Shown piece by piece: positions 1 through 12,469 of a DNA stretch of 64,000 nucleotides. The stretch lies in the NCBI GenBank assembly GCA_030248215.1, contig JASANG010000225.1, positions 1 to 64,000 on the forward strand, given 5' to 3'. The stretch comes from Enoplolaimus lenunculus (lineage: Eukaryota; Nematoda; Enoplea; Enoplida; Thoracostomopsidae). Both the position numbers and the translations under genes were made by a program. The notes beneath the pieces were generated by a model, which was not told where the DNA came from, ran no database searches, and saw nothing but the letters and a program-made list of their open reading frames with translations. Positions within the stretch are counted from its first letter, which is position 1, and each line of letters opens with the position of its first letter.

Positions 1-339
1 AGCGGCTTCGCGGCCGCTCTGTATTTGCAAATTGTTCCATTAAAGATAATTTTCTTTCAATCCATCAAAGCCATAATTACTGCCGGTGTAGCCGGTGGAT
101 ATTTTTTCTTCCCCAGTGCTAAAGACTTTTTCGTAGTATTACAAATTCGCTATTCCTAAAAATTTTGTTTCACCAGTGCGAAGTTTTCCTGGATCTTCCG
201 TCATAATAATAATAACTTATTGCTGGCGCTACATTAAATTTTTGCTATTTTTATTGCGAACTTTTTAGTTGTACCGTTTAGGACGTTGATCCGCTAAATC
301 TCGTTCCCTTTCGTTGACATGCAACTTGCCATCAGCATC

Positions 340-520
340 CTAGGGTAACCTTTACACAAAATATTGCACAAAACGCATTGTGTAACAATTTGCATGAGTC
401 CGTCAGACTCGAGCCTCAAGCATTTTCACATGAGCTGAACAATGATGGTCAACACCTGTCATAGGAAAGTCTGGAATTCGAATCCTGCGTTAAAATTTCA
501 TGCGAGAATTTCTGAAATAT
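340..520 (+). mobile_element. Fossil tRNA-like element inside the monomer
   Basis: Contains the string from ctcgagcctcaag through gaattcgaatcc to catgcgagaa. It aligns by eye with the TTAA-flanked element at 27653-27904, including its A-box and B-box region. It is repeated in every monomer near 2260, 4180 and 6110. Confidence 0.55.
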
Positions 521-1511
521 AAATAATTTTCAGCAAATATGCGTGGTAAACCGTAATTTTGAATGATTTCAACGGCGATGAAAAATACCAAATTTATTCC
601 AAAACCGGACAGTGAGAATTATACTTACTGGATTTCTATACCGGAATCGGAGGTCCAATAATCACCCTGATGCCTTAAAAGTCGGATTCGTATTGGGTGG
701 ATCAATTATATCCATGACTTCCTTCGAAATCGGATCTAAAAATCATAAAATCATTCACAAATTGCCAATTAACAACCTGTAAATAGATTTAAATACTAAT
801 TGTATAAACGAGAAATGGCCAGTTTTATAAATATACCCAGCCAATAATTGTTACCAATTCCAACCACAGCCTAAATCTAATACCACCAAACCAGAAAGTG
901 ACTCCAGAACGAGGTGATTTTTTGACGGAAATTAGAAATCCATTAGCTCTTAGGAACCTTTTTATATATGATTAACTCTGCCCCCTGTTCCGAGGCCACA
1001 GTTATGCTTTACGTATGTATACACATATACCATGGAGCAACAGCAGGTCTGCTTCCGGGCAGAAAATCGACCTCCGTATCCGGCTCCGGTAAAGTTATTG
1101 CCGGTTGTTCCGGTAATTTCGGTAGAGAAATTTTCCATATTTTTGCAAAATTTGTTTGTTTGGTGCGTTACACTTTAACCGTTGGTTTTATTTCAAGGCA
1201 GAAATAACCGATATTTCTTAAAAAATAAGAGCAACAATAAAGATTCGACCACACCACACAGATATTTGGCAAAATTTAATGACATCTCACATCCGGCTTC
1301 ACCTTCGGCTGCGAAAAAGTTTGTTGATCTGTGGCTCTGGTTCATGTATATTTCACCTTTAGCAGCACTCTTGTATATACCTGTATATGCCAGCAAGCAG
1401 CAATTATATAACACCTGTTAAATATTGCTTTTTAACACATCGGTCGTTATGGATACAAAATGTGGACAAAGATTGGAGTTGATTAGCCCTTTTTTGTTGC
1501 AATTATTTTAG

Positions 1512-1682
1512 ATAACGCTTACGCGAATGCAACGAACCAGGCGGCGGAAAATTCGCAACGCACTCCGGAAAACCAAAATTGTGGGAACGACGGTCCAAAT
1601 GAACCCATGAAATCAGACCAGTCGTCATCCAAAAATGAGTTGGCAAATCATGTTACAAAATCATGCGATAGTCCACAATTAG
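1512..1682 (+). other. Copy of the 171-nt phase-1/phase-1 exon (monomer 1)
   Basis: Bounded by a ttttag acceptor and a G|gttcg donor, open in the frame used by gene A, and rich in Asn, Gln and Ser. It starts and ends in phase 1, so it can be included or skipped without shifting the frame. Use as an exon is inferred. Confidence 0.5.
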
Positions 1683-1819
1683 GTTCGTTTTAAATTAATT
1701 GTTAAATAAATATTTACTTGAACTGAATATATCATTGTGCACTTGGGTATATACAGAGCCTTTCCGGACGACCAAGAATAAGAAATAACGCTGGTGTGTG
1801 AAATACTACAGCCAGCGCA

Positions 1820-1827
1820 TATAAAAG
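1820..1827 (+). promoter_or_regulatory. TATA-box promoter, monomer copy 1
   Basis: TATAAAAG with an initiator-like TTCAGTT about 25 bases downstream, then an ATG at 1891 in good context. The same arrangement is repeated in the next two monomers. Its role as a promoter is inferred from the motif spacing. Confidence 0.6.
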
Positions 1828-3432
1828 CTGCAGGATTTGTTCAGTTGATTGTACAAAAAACATTTTTTATTTATTGGGTTGTACAAAGTCATGTCGCGCT
1901 CACCTGTTCAACCCGTTTTTGGGAGAGCGGCTTCGCGGCCGCTCTGTATTTGCAAATTGTTCCATTAAAGATAATTTTCTTTCAATCCATCAAAGCCATA
2001 ATTACTGCCGGTGTAGCCGGTGGATATTTTTTCTTCCCCAGTGCTAAAGACTTTTTCGTAGTATTACAAATTCGCTATTCCTAAAAATTTTGTTTGACCA
2101 GTGCGAAGTTTTCCTGGATCTTCCGTCATAATAATAACTTATTGCTGGCGCTAAATTAAATTTTTGCTATTTTTATTGCGAACTTTTTAGTTGTACCGTT
2201 TAGGACGTTGATCCGCTAAATCTCGTTCCCTTTCGTTGACATGCAACTTGCCATCAGCATCCTAGGGTAACCTTTACACAAAATATTGCACAAAACGCAT
2301 TGTGTAACAATTTGCATGAGTCAGTCAGACTCGAGCCTCAAGCATTTTCACATGAGCTGAACAATGATGGTCAACACCTGTCATAGGAAAGTCTGGAATT
2401 CGAATCCTGCGTTAAAATTTCATGCGAGAATTTCTGAAATATAAATAATTTTCAGCAAATATGCGTGGTAAACCGTAATTTTGAATGATTTCAACGGCGA
2501 TGAAAAATACCAAATTTATTCCAAAACCGGACAGTGAGAATTATACTTACTGGATTTCTATACCGGAATCGGAGGTCCAATAATCACCCTGATGCCTTAA
2601 AAGTCGGATTCGTATTGGGTGGATCAATTATATCCATGACTTCCTTCGAAATCGGATCTAAAAATCATAAAATCATTCACAAATTGCCAATTAACAACCT
2701 GTAAATAGATTTAAATACTAATTGTATAAACGAGAAATGGCCAGTTTTATAAATATACCCAGCCAATAATTGTTACCAATTCCAACCACAGCCTAAATCT
2801 AATACCACCAAACCAGAAAGTGACTCCAGAACGAGGTGATTTTTTGACGGAAATTACAAAGCCATTAGCTCTTAGGAACCTTTTTTTATATGATTAACTC
2901 TGCCCCCTGTTCCGAGGCCACAGTTATGCTTTACGTATGTATACACATATACTAGAGAGCAACAGCAGGTCTGCTTCCGGGCAGAAAATCGACTTCCGTT
3001 CCGGCTCCGGTAAAGTTATTGCCGGTTGTTCCGGTAATTTCGGTAGAGAAATTTTCCATATTTTTGTAAAATTTGTTTGTTTGGTGCGTTACACTTTAAC
3101 TTTTGGTTCAATTTCGAGGCAGAAATAACCGATATTTCTTAAAAAATAAGAGCAACACTAAAGATTCGACAACACCTCACAGATATTTGGCAAAATTTAA
3201 TGACATCTTACATCCGGCTTCACCTTCGGCTGCGAAAAAGTTTGTTGATCTGTGGCTCTGGTTCATGTATATTTCACCTTTAGCAGCACTCTTGTATATA
3301 CCTGTATATGCCAGCTACCAGCAATTATATAACACCAGCTAAATATTGCTTTTTAACACATCGGTCGTTATGGATACAAAATGTGGACGAAGATTGGAGT
3401 TGATTAGCCCTTTTTTGTTGCAATTATTTCAG

Positions 3433-3603
3433 ATATCGCTTACGCGAATGCAACGAACCAGGCGGCGGCAAACTCGCAACGCACTCCGGAAAACCAAAAT
3501 TGTTGGAACGACGGTCCAAATGAACCCATGAAATCAGACCAGTCGTCATCCAAAAATGAGTTGGCAAATCATGTTACAAAATCATGCGATAGTCCACAAT
3601 TAG
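3433..3603 (+). other. Copy of the 171-nt phase-1/phase-1 exon (monomer 2)
   Basis: Same exon as at 1512 with a tttcag acceptor. It is open over 57 codons and carries the type-b variants shared with monomer 3. Confidence 0.5.
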
Positions 3604-3740
3604 GTTCGTTTTAAATTAATTGTTAAATAAATATTTACTTGAACTGAATATATCATTGTGCACTTGGGTATATACAGAGCCTTTCCGGACGACCAAGAAT
3701 AAGAAATAACGCTGGTGTGTGAAATACTACAGCCAGCGCA

Positions 3741-3748
3741 TATAAAAG
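3741..3748 (+). promoter_or_regulatory. TATA-box promoter, monomer copy 2
   Basis: Same TATAAAAG plus initiator layout as the copy at 1820, followed by an ATG at 3812. Confidence 0.6.
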
Positions 3749-4873
3749 CTGCAGGATTTGTTCAGTTGATTGTACAAAAAACATTTTTTATTTATTGGGT
3801 TGTACAAAGTCATGTCGCGCTCACCTGTTCAACCCGTTTTTGGGAGAGCGGCTTCGCGGCCGCTCTGTATTTGCAAATTGTTCCATTAAAGATAATTTTC
3901 TTTCAATCCATCAAAGCCATAATTACTGCCGGTGTAGCCGGTGGATATTTTTTCTTCCCCAGTGCTAAAGACTTTTTCGTAGTATTACAAATTCGCTATT
4001 CCTAAAAATTTTGTTTGACCAGTGCGAAGTTTTCCTGGATCTTCCGTCATAATAATAACTTATTGCTGGCGCTAAATTAAATTTTTGCTATTTTTATTGC
4101 GAACTTTTTAGTTGTACCGTTTAGGACGTTGATCAGCTAAATCTCGTTCCCTTTCGTTGACATGCAACTTGCCATCAGCATCCTAGGGTAACCTTTACAC
4201 AAAATATTGCACAAAACGCATTGTGTAACAATTTGCATGAGTCCGTCAGACTCGAGCCTCAAGCATTTTCACATGAGCTGAACAATGATGGTCAACACCT
4301 GTCATAGGAAAGTCTGGAATTCGAATCCTGCGTTAAAATTTCATGCGAGAATTTCTGAAATATAAATAATTTTCAGCAAATATGCGTGGTAAACCGTAAT
4401 TTTGAATGATTTCAACGGCGATGAAAAATACCAAATTTATTCCAAAACCGGACAGTGAGAATTATACTTACTGGATTTCTATACCGGAATCGGAGGTCCA
4501 ATAATCACCCTGATGCCTTAAAAGTCGGATTCGTATTGGGTGGATCAATTATATCCATGACTTCCTTCGAAATCGGATCTAAAAATCATAAAATCATTCA
4601 CAAATTGCCAATTAACAACCTGTAAATAGATTTAGATACTAATTGTATAAACGAGAAATGGCCAGTTTTATAAATATACCCAGCCAATAATTGTTACCAA
4701 TTCCAACCACAGCCTAAATCTAATACCACCAAACCAGAAAGTGACTCTAGAACGAGGTGATTTTTTGACGGAAATTAGAAAGCCATTAGCTCTTAGGAAC
4801 CTTTTTTTATATGATTAACTCTGCCCCCTGTTCCGAGGCCACAGTTATGCTTTACGTATGTATACACATATAC

Positions 4874-5216
4874 CAGGGAGCAACAGCAGGTCTGCTTCCG
4901 GGCAGAAAATCGACCTCCGTATCCGGCTCCGGTAAAGTTATTGCCGGTTGTTCCGGTAATTTCGGTAGAGAAATTTTCCATATTTTTGCAAAATTTGTTT
5001 GTTTGGTGCGTTACACTTTAACTTTTGGTTCAATTTCGAGGCAGAAATAACCGATATTTCTTAAAAAATAAGAGCAACACTAAAGATTCGACAACACCTC
5101 ACAGATATTTGGCAAAATTTAATGACATCTCACATCCGGCTTCACCTTCGGCTGCGAAAAAGTTTGTTGATCTGTGGCTCTGGTTCATGTATATTTCACC
5201 TTTAGCAGCACTCTTG
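4874..5216. mobile_element. Fossil hAT-type non-autonomous element inside the monomer
   Basis: Begins CAGGGAGCAAC and ends GCACTCTTG, decayed versions of the CAGGGTGCAACCGG ends seen intact at 61946-62324. The two also share internal sequence. Flanks keep a partial ATATAC duplication. Equivalent copies lie at about 1031-1373, 2952-3294 and 6794-7136, so the insertion predates the monomer duplication. Confidence 0.7.
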
Positions 5217-5354
5217 TATATACCTGTATATGCCAGCTACCAGCAATTATATAACACCAGCTAAATATTGCTTTTTAACACATCGGTCGTTATGGATACA
5301 AAATGTGGACGAAGATTGGAGTTGATTAGCCCTTTTTTGTTGCAATTATTTCAG

Positions 5355-5525
5355 ATATCGCTTACGCGAATGCAACGAACCAGGCGGCGGCAAACTCGCA
5401 ACGCACTCCGGAAAACCAAAATTGTTGGAACGACGGTCCAAATGAACCCATGAAATCAGACCAGTCGTCATCCAAAAATGAGTTGGCAAATCATGTTACA
5501 AAATCATGCGATAGTCCACAATTAG
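5355..5525 (+). other. Copy of the 171-nt phase-1/phase-1 exon (monomer 3)
   Basis: Same exon as at 1512 with a tttcag acceptor, open over 57 codons, type-b variants. Confidence 0.5.
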
Positions 5526-5662
5526 GTTCGTTTTAAATTAATTGTTAAATAAATATTTACTTGAACTGAATATATCATTGTGCACTTGGGTATATACAGA
5601 GCCTTTCCGGACGACCAAGAATAAGAAATAACGCTGGTGTGTGAAATACTACAGCCAGCGCA

Positions 5663-5670
5663 TATAAAAG
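5663..5670 (+). promoter_or_regulatory. TATA-box promoter, last monomer; proposed promoter of gene A
   Basis: TATAAAAG with TTCAGTT at about 5683-5689 and the gene A ATG at 5734. It is the promoter copy closest to the downstream gene A exons. Confidence 0.6.
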
Positions 5671-5733
5671 CTGCAGGATTTGTTCAGTTGATTGTACAAA
5701 AAACATTTTTTATTTATTGGGTTGTACAAAGTC

Positions 5734-8700
5734 ATGTCGCGCTCACCTGTTCAACCCGTTTTTGGGAGAGCGGCTTCGCGGCCGCTCTGTATTTGCAAAT
5801 TGTTCCATTAAAGATAATTTTCTTTCAATCCATCAAAGCCATAATTACTGCCGGTGTAGCCGGTGGATATTTTTTCTTCCCCAGTGCTAAAGACTTTTTC
5901 GTAGTATTACAAATTCGCTATTCCTAAAAATTTTGTTTGACCAGTGCGAAGTTTTCCTGGATCTTCCGTCATAATAATAACTTATTGCTGGCGCTAAATT
6001 AAATTTTTGCTATTTTTATATCGAACTTGTTAGTTGTACCGTTTAGGACGTTGATCAGCTAAATCTCGTTCCCTTTCGTTGACATGCAACTTGCCATCAG
6101 CATCCTAGGGTAACCTTTACACAAAATATTGCACAAAACGCATTGTGTAACAATTTGCATGAGTCCGTCAGACTCGAGCCTCAAGCATTTTCACATGAGC
6201 TGAACAATGATGGTCAACACCTGTCATAGGAAAGTCTGGAATTCGAATCCTGCGTTAAAATTTCATGCGAGAATTTCTGAAATATAAATAATTTTCAGCA
6301 AATATGCGTGGTAAACCGTAATTTTGAATGATTTCAACGGCGATGAAAAATACCAAATTTATTCCAAAACCGGACAGTGAGAATTATACTTACTGGATTT
6401 CTATACCGGAATCGGAGGTCCAATAATCACCCTGATGCCTTAAAAGTCGGATTCGTATTGGGTGGATCAATTATATCCATGACTTCCTTCGAAATCGGAT
6501 CTAAAAAATCATAAAATCATTCACAAATTGCCAATTAACAACCTGTAAATACATTTAAATACTAATTGTAAAAACGAGAAATGGCCAGTTTTATAAATAT
6601 ACCCAGCCAATAATTGTTACCAATTCCAACCACAGCCTAAATCTAATACCACCAAACCAGAAAATGACTCCAGAACGAGGTGATTTTTTGACGGAAATTA
6701 GAAAGCCATTAGCTCTTAGAAACCTTTTTTACATGATTGACTCTGCCCCCTGTTCCGAAGCCACAGTTATGCTTTACGTATGTATACACATACCAGGGAG
6801 CAACAGCAGGTCTGCTTCCGGGCAGAAAATCGACCTCCGTATCCGGCTCCGGTAAAGTTATTGCCGGTTGTTCCGGTAATTTCGGTAGAGAAATTTTCCA
6901 TATTTTTGCAAAATTTGTTTGTTTGGTGCGTTACACTTTAACTGTTGGTTTTATTTCAAGGCAGAAATAACCGATATTTCTTAAAAAATAAGAGCAACAC
7001 TAAAGATTCGACCACACCACACAGATATTTGGCAAAATTTAATGACATCTCACATCCGGCTTCACCTTCGGCTGCGAAAAAGTTTGTTGATCTGTGGCTC
7101 TGGTTCATGTATATTTCACCTTTAGCAGCACTCTTGTATATACCTGTATATGCCAGCAAGCAGCAATTATATAACACCTGTTAAATATTGCTTTTTAACA
7201 CATCGGTCGTTATGGATACAAAATGTGGACAAAGATTGGAGTTGATTAGCCCTTTTTTGTTGCAATTATTTTAGATAACGCTTACGCGAATGCAACGAAC
7301 CAGGCGGCGGAAAATTCGCAACGCACTCCGGAAAACCAAAATTGTGGGAACGACGGTCCAAATGAACCCATGAAATCAGACCAGTCGTCATCCAAAAATG
7401 AGTTGGCAAATCATGTTACAAAATCATGCGATAGTCCACAATTAGGTTCATTTTACATTAATATTTATTAAATATTGACTTAAGTTATGCGTCATCCATT
7501 TTATCGTGTGCCCGCCGCGTGGAAAATTGACACAACCATTTCCAAGTACGGTTTTGAAAAACGCTTCAAGAAGGAAATTGAATTTAAAAAAATTGGTCTA
7601 GTGGGAAATTGAGGCAATTTACAAACTGTACTAGTAAATTGAAATGATATTTTGAGTGTCAATTTCCCAATAGGGAATTTAAATAGGACAGCAGTAGGAA
7701 ATTGAGACATTTTTAAAACTTAAATAGGAAATTGATAAGCTAAATTTACTGTCGAAAAGGAAATTGAAAAGTCACCAAAACTGCAGTGGGGAATGTGCAC
7801 CCAAATTTCAGTTTCGATTTCCCTCACGGTAGTTGCAAATCAGCAGGGCAGTGGGAAATTGAAAAAATCATAAAAGCGGAAACACTGCGGTAGGTACATG
7901 ACCTTTGACCTAATCGATGCAATACTTCGCTTTTGTTTACGCTTTGCGGTAACGTCATTGCTGCTATTTTCAACAAAAGTCCGCAATATGTTTTACAGAT
8001 AAGTTTGCTTATTAAGCTTATGCGTTTGCCGAAACCATCGGCATTCTATTGTACTGATACATGCCGAACATAAAAGGTTAAGGCTATGCTTATGTTCACG
8101 CTTAACCAAATTTGATTCTCGTCATACCCGATGACCCTGAACAATGCGTACATTAATCTGAACTGTAAACCTTGGCCGAACTTCACAGTATATGTGTTGT
8201 ACGGTTAATGCGTCGCTTTGGTTCATTGTGTACTGTAATAAAGAAAAATGAACCTGTATGCGTTAAGTGCGGCAGCATATACAGTATGAACTGTTTGTTA
8301 CTTTAAATTTGAATTTTAACCTTCGTTATAATAGCGTGCTTTTGGAGTAGCAAAAAGTGTCATTTTGTTTACCAGCTCTACAAGAAACAGTTTACATTGC
8401 AATCTTAAAAAGTTCGGTGTATTTTCAGTTTACCCCATATGCCTAACACTTCCATTTCAACTTAGGAGGCCCATCACATTCAATTTCTACTTTCAATTTC
8501 AATCGCACAATTTCAAACTTGCGACTTGGGCGGCCCATAAAACATTTCTAGAAACTCTCCAAAATTTCAACTTAGGAGACCCATCACATTCAATTCCTAC
8601 TTTCAATTTCAATCGCACAATTTCAACCTTGCGACTTGGGTGGCCCATCAAACATCATTTCTAGAAACTCTCATCCTGACCTTCAATTTGAAGTTTGAGT

Positions 8701-10925
8701 TGCAAAATTTCAACCTTTTCGGGGACAATATCACAACTGAAATTGTAACTTGCAAAATTCAATTTTCGATAACAGGGACAATATCGTTAAATTGGTAAAC
8801 GTTATGCTTCTCTTTCAATTTCCACTTTGGTAATTGCAGTGTCAAAGCAAAGCGGAAATTGAATTTGGAAAATGGCGCAATTTCCAATTGCCCTTGTTTA
8901 AAAAATCGCTAGTGGTAAATTGAAGATCAAATAATGTTATCAATTAACTACTTGAGTTTAAAAAATCGATAGCTGTGGGAAATTGAAACAGTTTTGAAAT
9001 TCAATTTCCTTTTTGAAGCGTTTTTCAAAACCGTACTTGGAAATGGTTGTGTTAATTTTCCACACGGCGGGCACACGATAAAATGGATGACGCATTAAAT
9101 AAAATCATAGTTCTCTTGCGTGCGTAATATGTATACATATACAACAGTTAGCAGCAATATATAATACATGGCTGGTAAATATTGGTTTTTAACACATTAT
9201 CGCCTGATGCATGTTAATTTTTAGGTAATCTGCGATGGAATTTAACGAACTGGACACCAAAAAACGCACAGGAACAGCTGGATGGAAATATTCGTTGTGT
9301 AGCTGAAATTCAACCTCAAGATGGTAACAATATATGGTTTTCTAGAAAATATGGTTAGAATTTCTAAACTCAACTGACTCAAAAATTGAACTGCTTAGAA
9401 CTTGAAATTCGGGCTTTGTATAATTTTATCGCAAACAATCATTCCATAATATGTTAAGAGCAACATAGTTAAACAAGTTGTTTTTGAAAGTGCGTTTTAT
9501 ATTATATTTATATACCTATTTTATTATTTTAAGAGATATACACGTCAAAAATTAGAGACCACATTCAGCGCCTGATTAGCAGCAATTTGAACCATGATCT
9601 GTCGGAAACAGAAAGTAGGTTAAAATTATATAAGTACAACACACATCAGAATATTGACATTAATATACTATATGCTCTTATGTTTGTCTAGCGTGATGTA
9701 TGTAATTCTATACTAGAACTAACTGTTTCTTACATATTTCGAACACTAACTAATGTCATATATAACACAAATCATCCAATCACTTCCTATGAATAATTAT
9801 AAAAATGTTTATCATGTATTAACATGCAAAATATACGCTTTCGAGGTACCCCGCACCATCTACGGAGGGTTAATTGAATACTAAGTAGTAAGACGCTTGG
9901 AAAAATTAATAAGAACTGTGAACTGGGTCAGCATTAAGTATTATATATTTGTATAACACTGTACGGTTTGAAACTTTAATACTGTCCCATTTTACAGTAA
10001 CCACAAGTAGCTCAAAATTAGCGCAAACTACGGAAACTATTGATTATTTGGGAAAAATACGATGAATGTTGAAAACCTCACAGACTTAAGCACAAAACTA
10101 CCAAACTAACTAAAATTCATGTTTCTGGAACCCAGCCAATAGATACCAGTATCTTTGCTCTTTACTATGCTTAGAGTTTTTCGCTACATTTTTCCAGGCT
10201 TACTGCACGATGAGCTAAAAGAGAAAATAGAAGCGTTACTCACAGAAGCAATCGTTGAAGCACTAAATTGTGACGGTATATATTCGAAAATCTAAGGAAA
10301 AATGGCATGTTATCCTAAGTTGTATTTCTGAAATTGTCTGAGCGTGAATTGCCAAAATTTTCAATTTGTATCGTACTCCATAATTTATCATGCGCTTCCC
10401 TGCTACTGCATTTGTTTCAGGATTTTGGAATTCTAAATGGTTGTTTAAGTCACTAAAAGCGATAAAATAGCGTTGCAAATAAATTTTTTCAGTTGCAATT
10501 GTTTTTGTATTCCGGTTCCGGTTCCGGTATTTTATATATAATAAACAAAAAACCAAGAAGCGTTGTGTCTGATCTTTATCGAATAAGTAATTTCTCATTG
10601 GTAGACAGCATGACACAGACTGAATTTAACGCACGGTATTTATTTTTAGAAAACCTTGCTGCTCCCGGTTCTACCGAACTCATAAGCGCAAAAGCTGCAG
10701 AGTTCATCAAACATAAAACGAACGGAACGTACAACAACAATACTTTCACTGAAAAGGAATTAGGTAGGTATATAGCCTTAGCCTTAGTCTAACTCTTTAT
10801 ATAACCAATGTTTTCTCCAAATACCAGCTGCACTTTTCACACCAGACATTAAAGCGGTTGTTCTGCAGGCTTGTCTACAGCTATATAATGATACCTGTAC
10901 TAGCAAAAAATGGCTGACCTGTTAA
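5734..10925 (+). CDS. Gene A: seven-exon transposon gene, possible BEN-like C-terminus
   Basis: Exons 5734-5788, 7275-7445, 9225-9323, 9534-9614, 10198-10275, 10605-10763 and 10828-10925. Every junction is phase 1 with AG/GT borders, and the sum is 741 nt (246 aa). The N-terminus is short and basic, residues ~20-75 are polar and low in complexity, ~110-160 are predicted helical, and the last ~85 residues (exons 6-7) run from MTQTEFNARYLFLENL through FTPDIKAVVLQACLQLY to the end. That last pattern recalls a BEN domain, a DNA/protein-binding fold, but this is a tentative reading. The product is otherwise unrecognised. Intron 2 holds a PIF-like insertion. The first exon is the least certain, since its donor (T|gtattt) was chosen for phase. 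Confidence 0.6.
7488..9094. mobile_element. PIF/Harbinger-like non-autonomous element, 1607 bp
   Basis: The first and last ~98 bp (7488-7585 and 8997-9094) are inverted repeats with about three mismatches and tips TGCGTCATCC. A TTA target duplication sits at 7485-7487 and 9095-9097, as expected for PIF/Harbinger. No transposase ORF is present. The interior is crowded with GGAAATTGA/TCAATTTCC words, and a ~115-bp internal duplication covers 8459-8680. It sits in intron 2 of gene A, just past the fourth monomer. Confidence 0.9.
9098..9224 (+). other. Diverged continuation of monomer sequence
   Basis: The string from tatacatatacaac through taaatattggtttttaacacatt matches monomer sequence just before the 171-nt exon, with many changes. 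It suggests an older monomer or a shared ancestral intron next to gene A exon 3. Confidence 0.5.
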
Positions 10926-12469
10926 GCCTAGGCATGAGCGTAAGCACATATAAGTCGAGATGCGATATTGTAGATATAACTTGTTACATTTTATCACATC
11001 TTCAATGTACTGTAAAACTGTAGTATCGAGTAAAGAGAGTGTGTAAAACTGTAGTATCGAGTAAAGAGAGTGGCACTGTTTATCGCCAGTTTTGTTTCAG
11101 AAATTTTTTTCAAATCTTATGACAAAAAGATCAAAACAATGGTGCAATGGTTGTTACGTGAAACTATCTGCCACCCTGGTAAGCGCTAAAATGTATAGAC
11201 ATATTATCCAACATGTTGGCTGAATTTTAAACTTGGAAGCTGGACTCTTTTTAAAATAAGTTTCTATGAGGTAGAGAAATTCACCTTATAAGAGTTATAA
11301 GAGTTGAAAACAATAAAATGGCTATGAAATCCAAAATTATAATTCCGATTCCGGTTCCGACAAAAAATTTAAAGTTCGACGAAAATTCCTATTCCGACTA
11401 ACATTCCAGTTGTACTCTGGTACTTTGGCCTATATCCCATCTGGAAATGCAGTTGTTCGGGGGACCAGGAAATCACCCTTCAAAAATGGCGATGGTGCCG
11501 ACCGTTTAGCACTGCCAACCATGTAATGCAAATATACACAAAGTTAATAAATATAATATCAGAATGCAAACAATCGAACCATATATAATATACCAATATG
11601 CTTTAATATTTCGCTGACAAGCGTTGTTTATAACGCGGCTCTTGGATATGTGGAAGCTTTTTAAGTGAAAGCACTCCCCCGTCGTAGCCAGCTTAGATGC
11701 TTGGGAGGGGGAACTACAAAATTTTCATGAGGCACGGGCCAAAATTTTTCTCTGGGAAGAAGTGTCCCTTCATCCGCCAGGTTTGGGGATTTTCAAAACC
11801 AAGTCCAAGTTTGGACTTTTGTTGCAATCTTAGGTTTGCCTCCGGCTCCAGTAGAATAGAGTAATTTTTTGGCTTACGCTTTAGGCTTAAGCTTAGGTAT
11901 AAAGACGAAAGCTCATTATACGTATTAAGGTTAGGCTAATTGTCCAAACTTGATTTCCAATGTTCGGAATTGAGGGCAACCGAATATGGCAACCCTTCAA
12001 AAATCGGATTTGTAGTAAGGCATGATACAACGTTGCAGCATGCCTATGAACAATCCGGTAAATGCGGTAAATGAACAAATCGAAAATGAAAAACCAAACA
12101 AATCTACGTTCAAGCAGTACATATACCAATGTATTTTAAATAGTTTGCTTGACAAACGTTATTCAAAGCGGCGTGTGTGGAAGCTAATACCAAGAGCACA
12201 ATCTATAGCAAGTTCTCTTTGCAAAGGTGGCTGGAAAATTTTAAAAATTTTAGAGGTTGGATGGGGAATGTAATATAGGAAGTTTTGCGTCATAGCAAAT
12301 ATCAGGGTTCCATTGGAAAGTATAACAGAAACTGGCATACTGCAACAAAAGTTAAAAGTCATACACCTTTAACTTTTGTATAGAATGACTAAAACTTGAT
12401 TCCGATTACGATTCCGGTTCCGACAGAAAAATAGTTCCGGTTGAAACCCTGCCTGGTACATAGACTTTG
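10926..12469. other. Spacer between gene A and gene B, with decayed repeats
   Basis: No convincing exon seen. It holds an exact 31-bp tandem duplication (11011-11041 and 11042-11072), fragments rich in gattccggttccg words of the hAT-type family (about 11340-11430 and 12360-12455), and a short TTAGGC-like array near 11868-11900. Confidence 0.6.

Larger units (their letters stand above)
1..7450 (+). repeat. Tandem array of four ~1.92-kb monomers at the 5' side of a large transposon
   Basis: Counting from the word agcggcttcg, monomers start at 1, 1926, 3847 and 5769 (periods 1925, 1921, 1922). The fourth runs to about 7450, where the sequence departs. The copies are nearly identical. Each monomer holds, in order: the end of a short ATG exon, a fossil tRNA-like element, a fossil hAT-type insertion, a 171-nt open exon, then a TATA promoter and ATG that belong to the next period. 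Most apparent ORFs in the array (79, 96 and 61 codons) lie in the fossil insertion or in the wrong frame and are not genes. The left edge of the array is outside the window, so the copy number is a minimum. Confidence 0.95.

Noticed and set aside
968-7184. Repeated 79-96 codon ORFs in the tandem monomers
   Set aside because: They coincide with the fossil hAT-type insertion or the promoter block, share no domain, and recur only because the unit is repeated.
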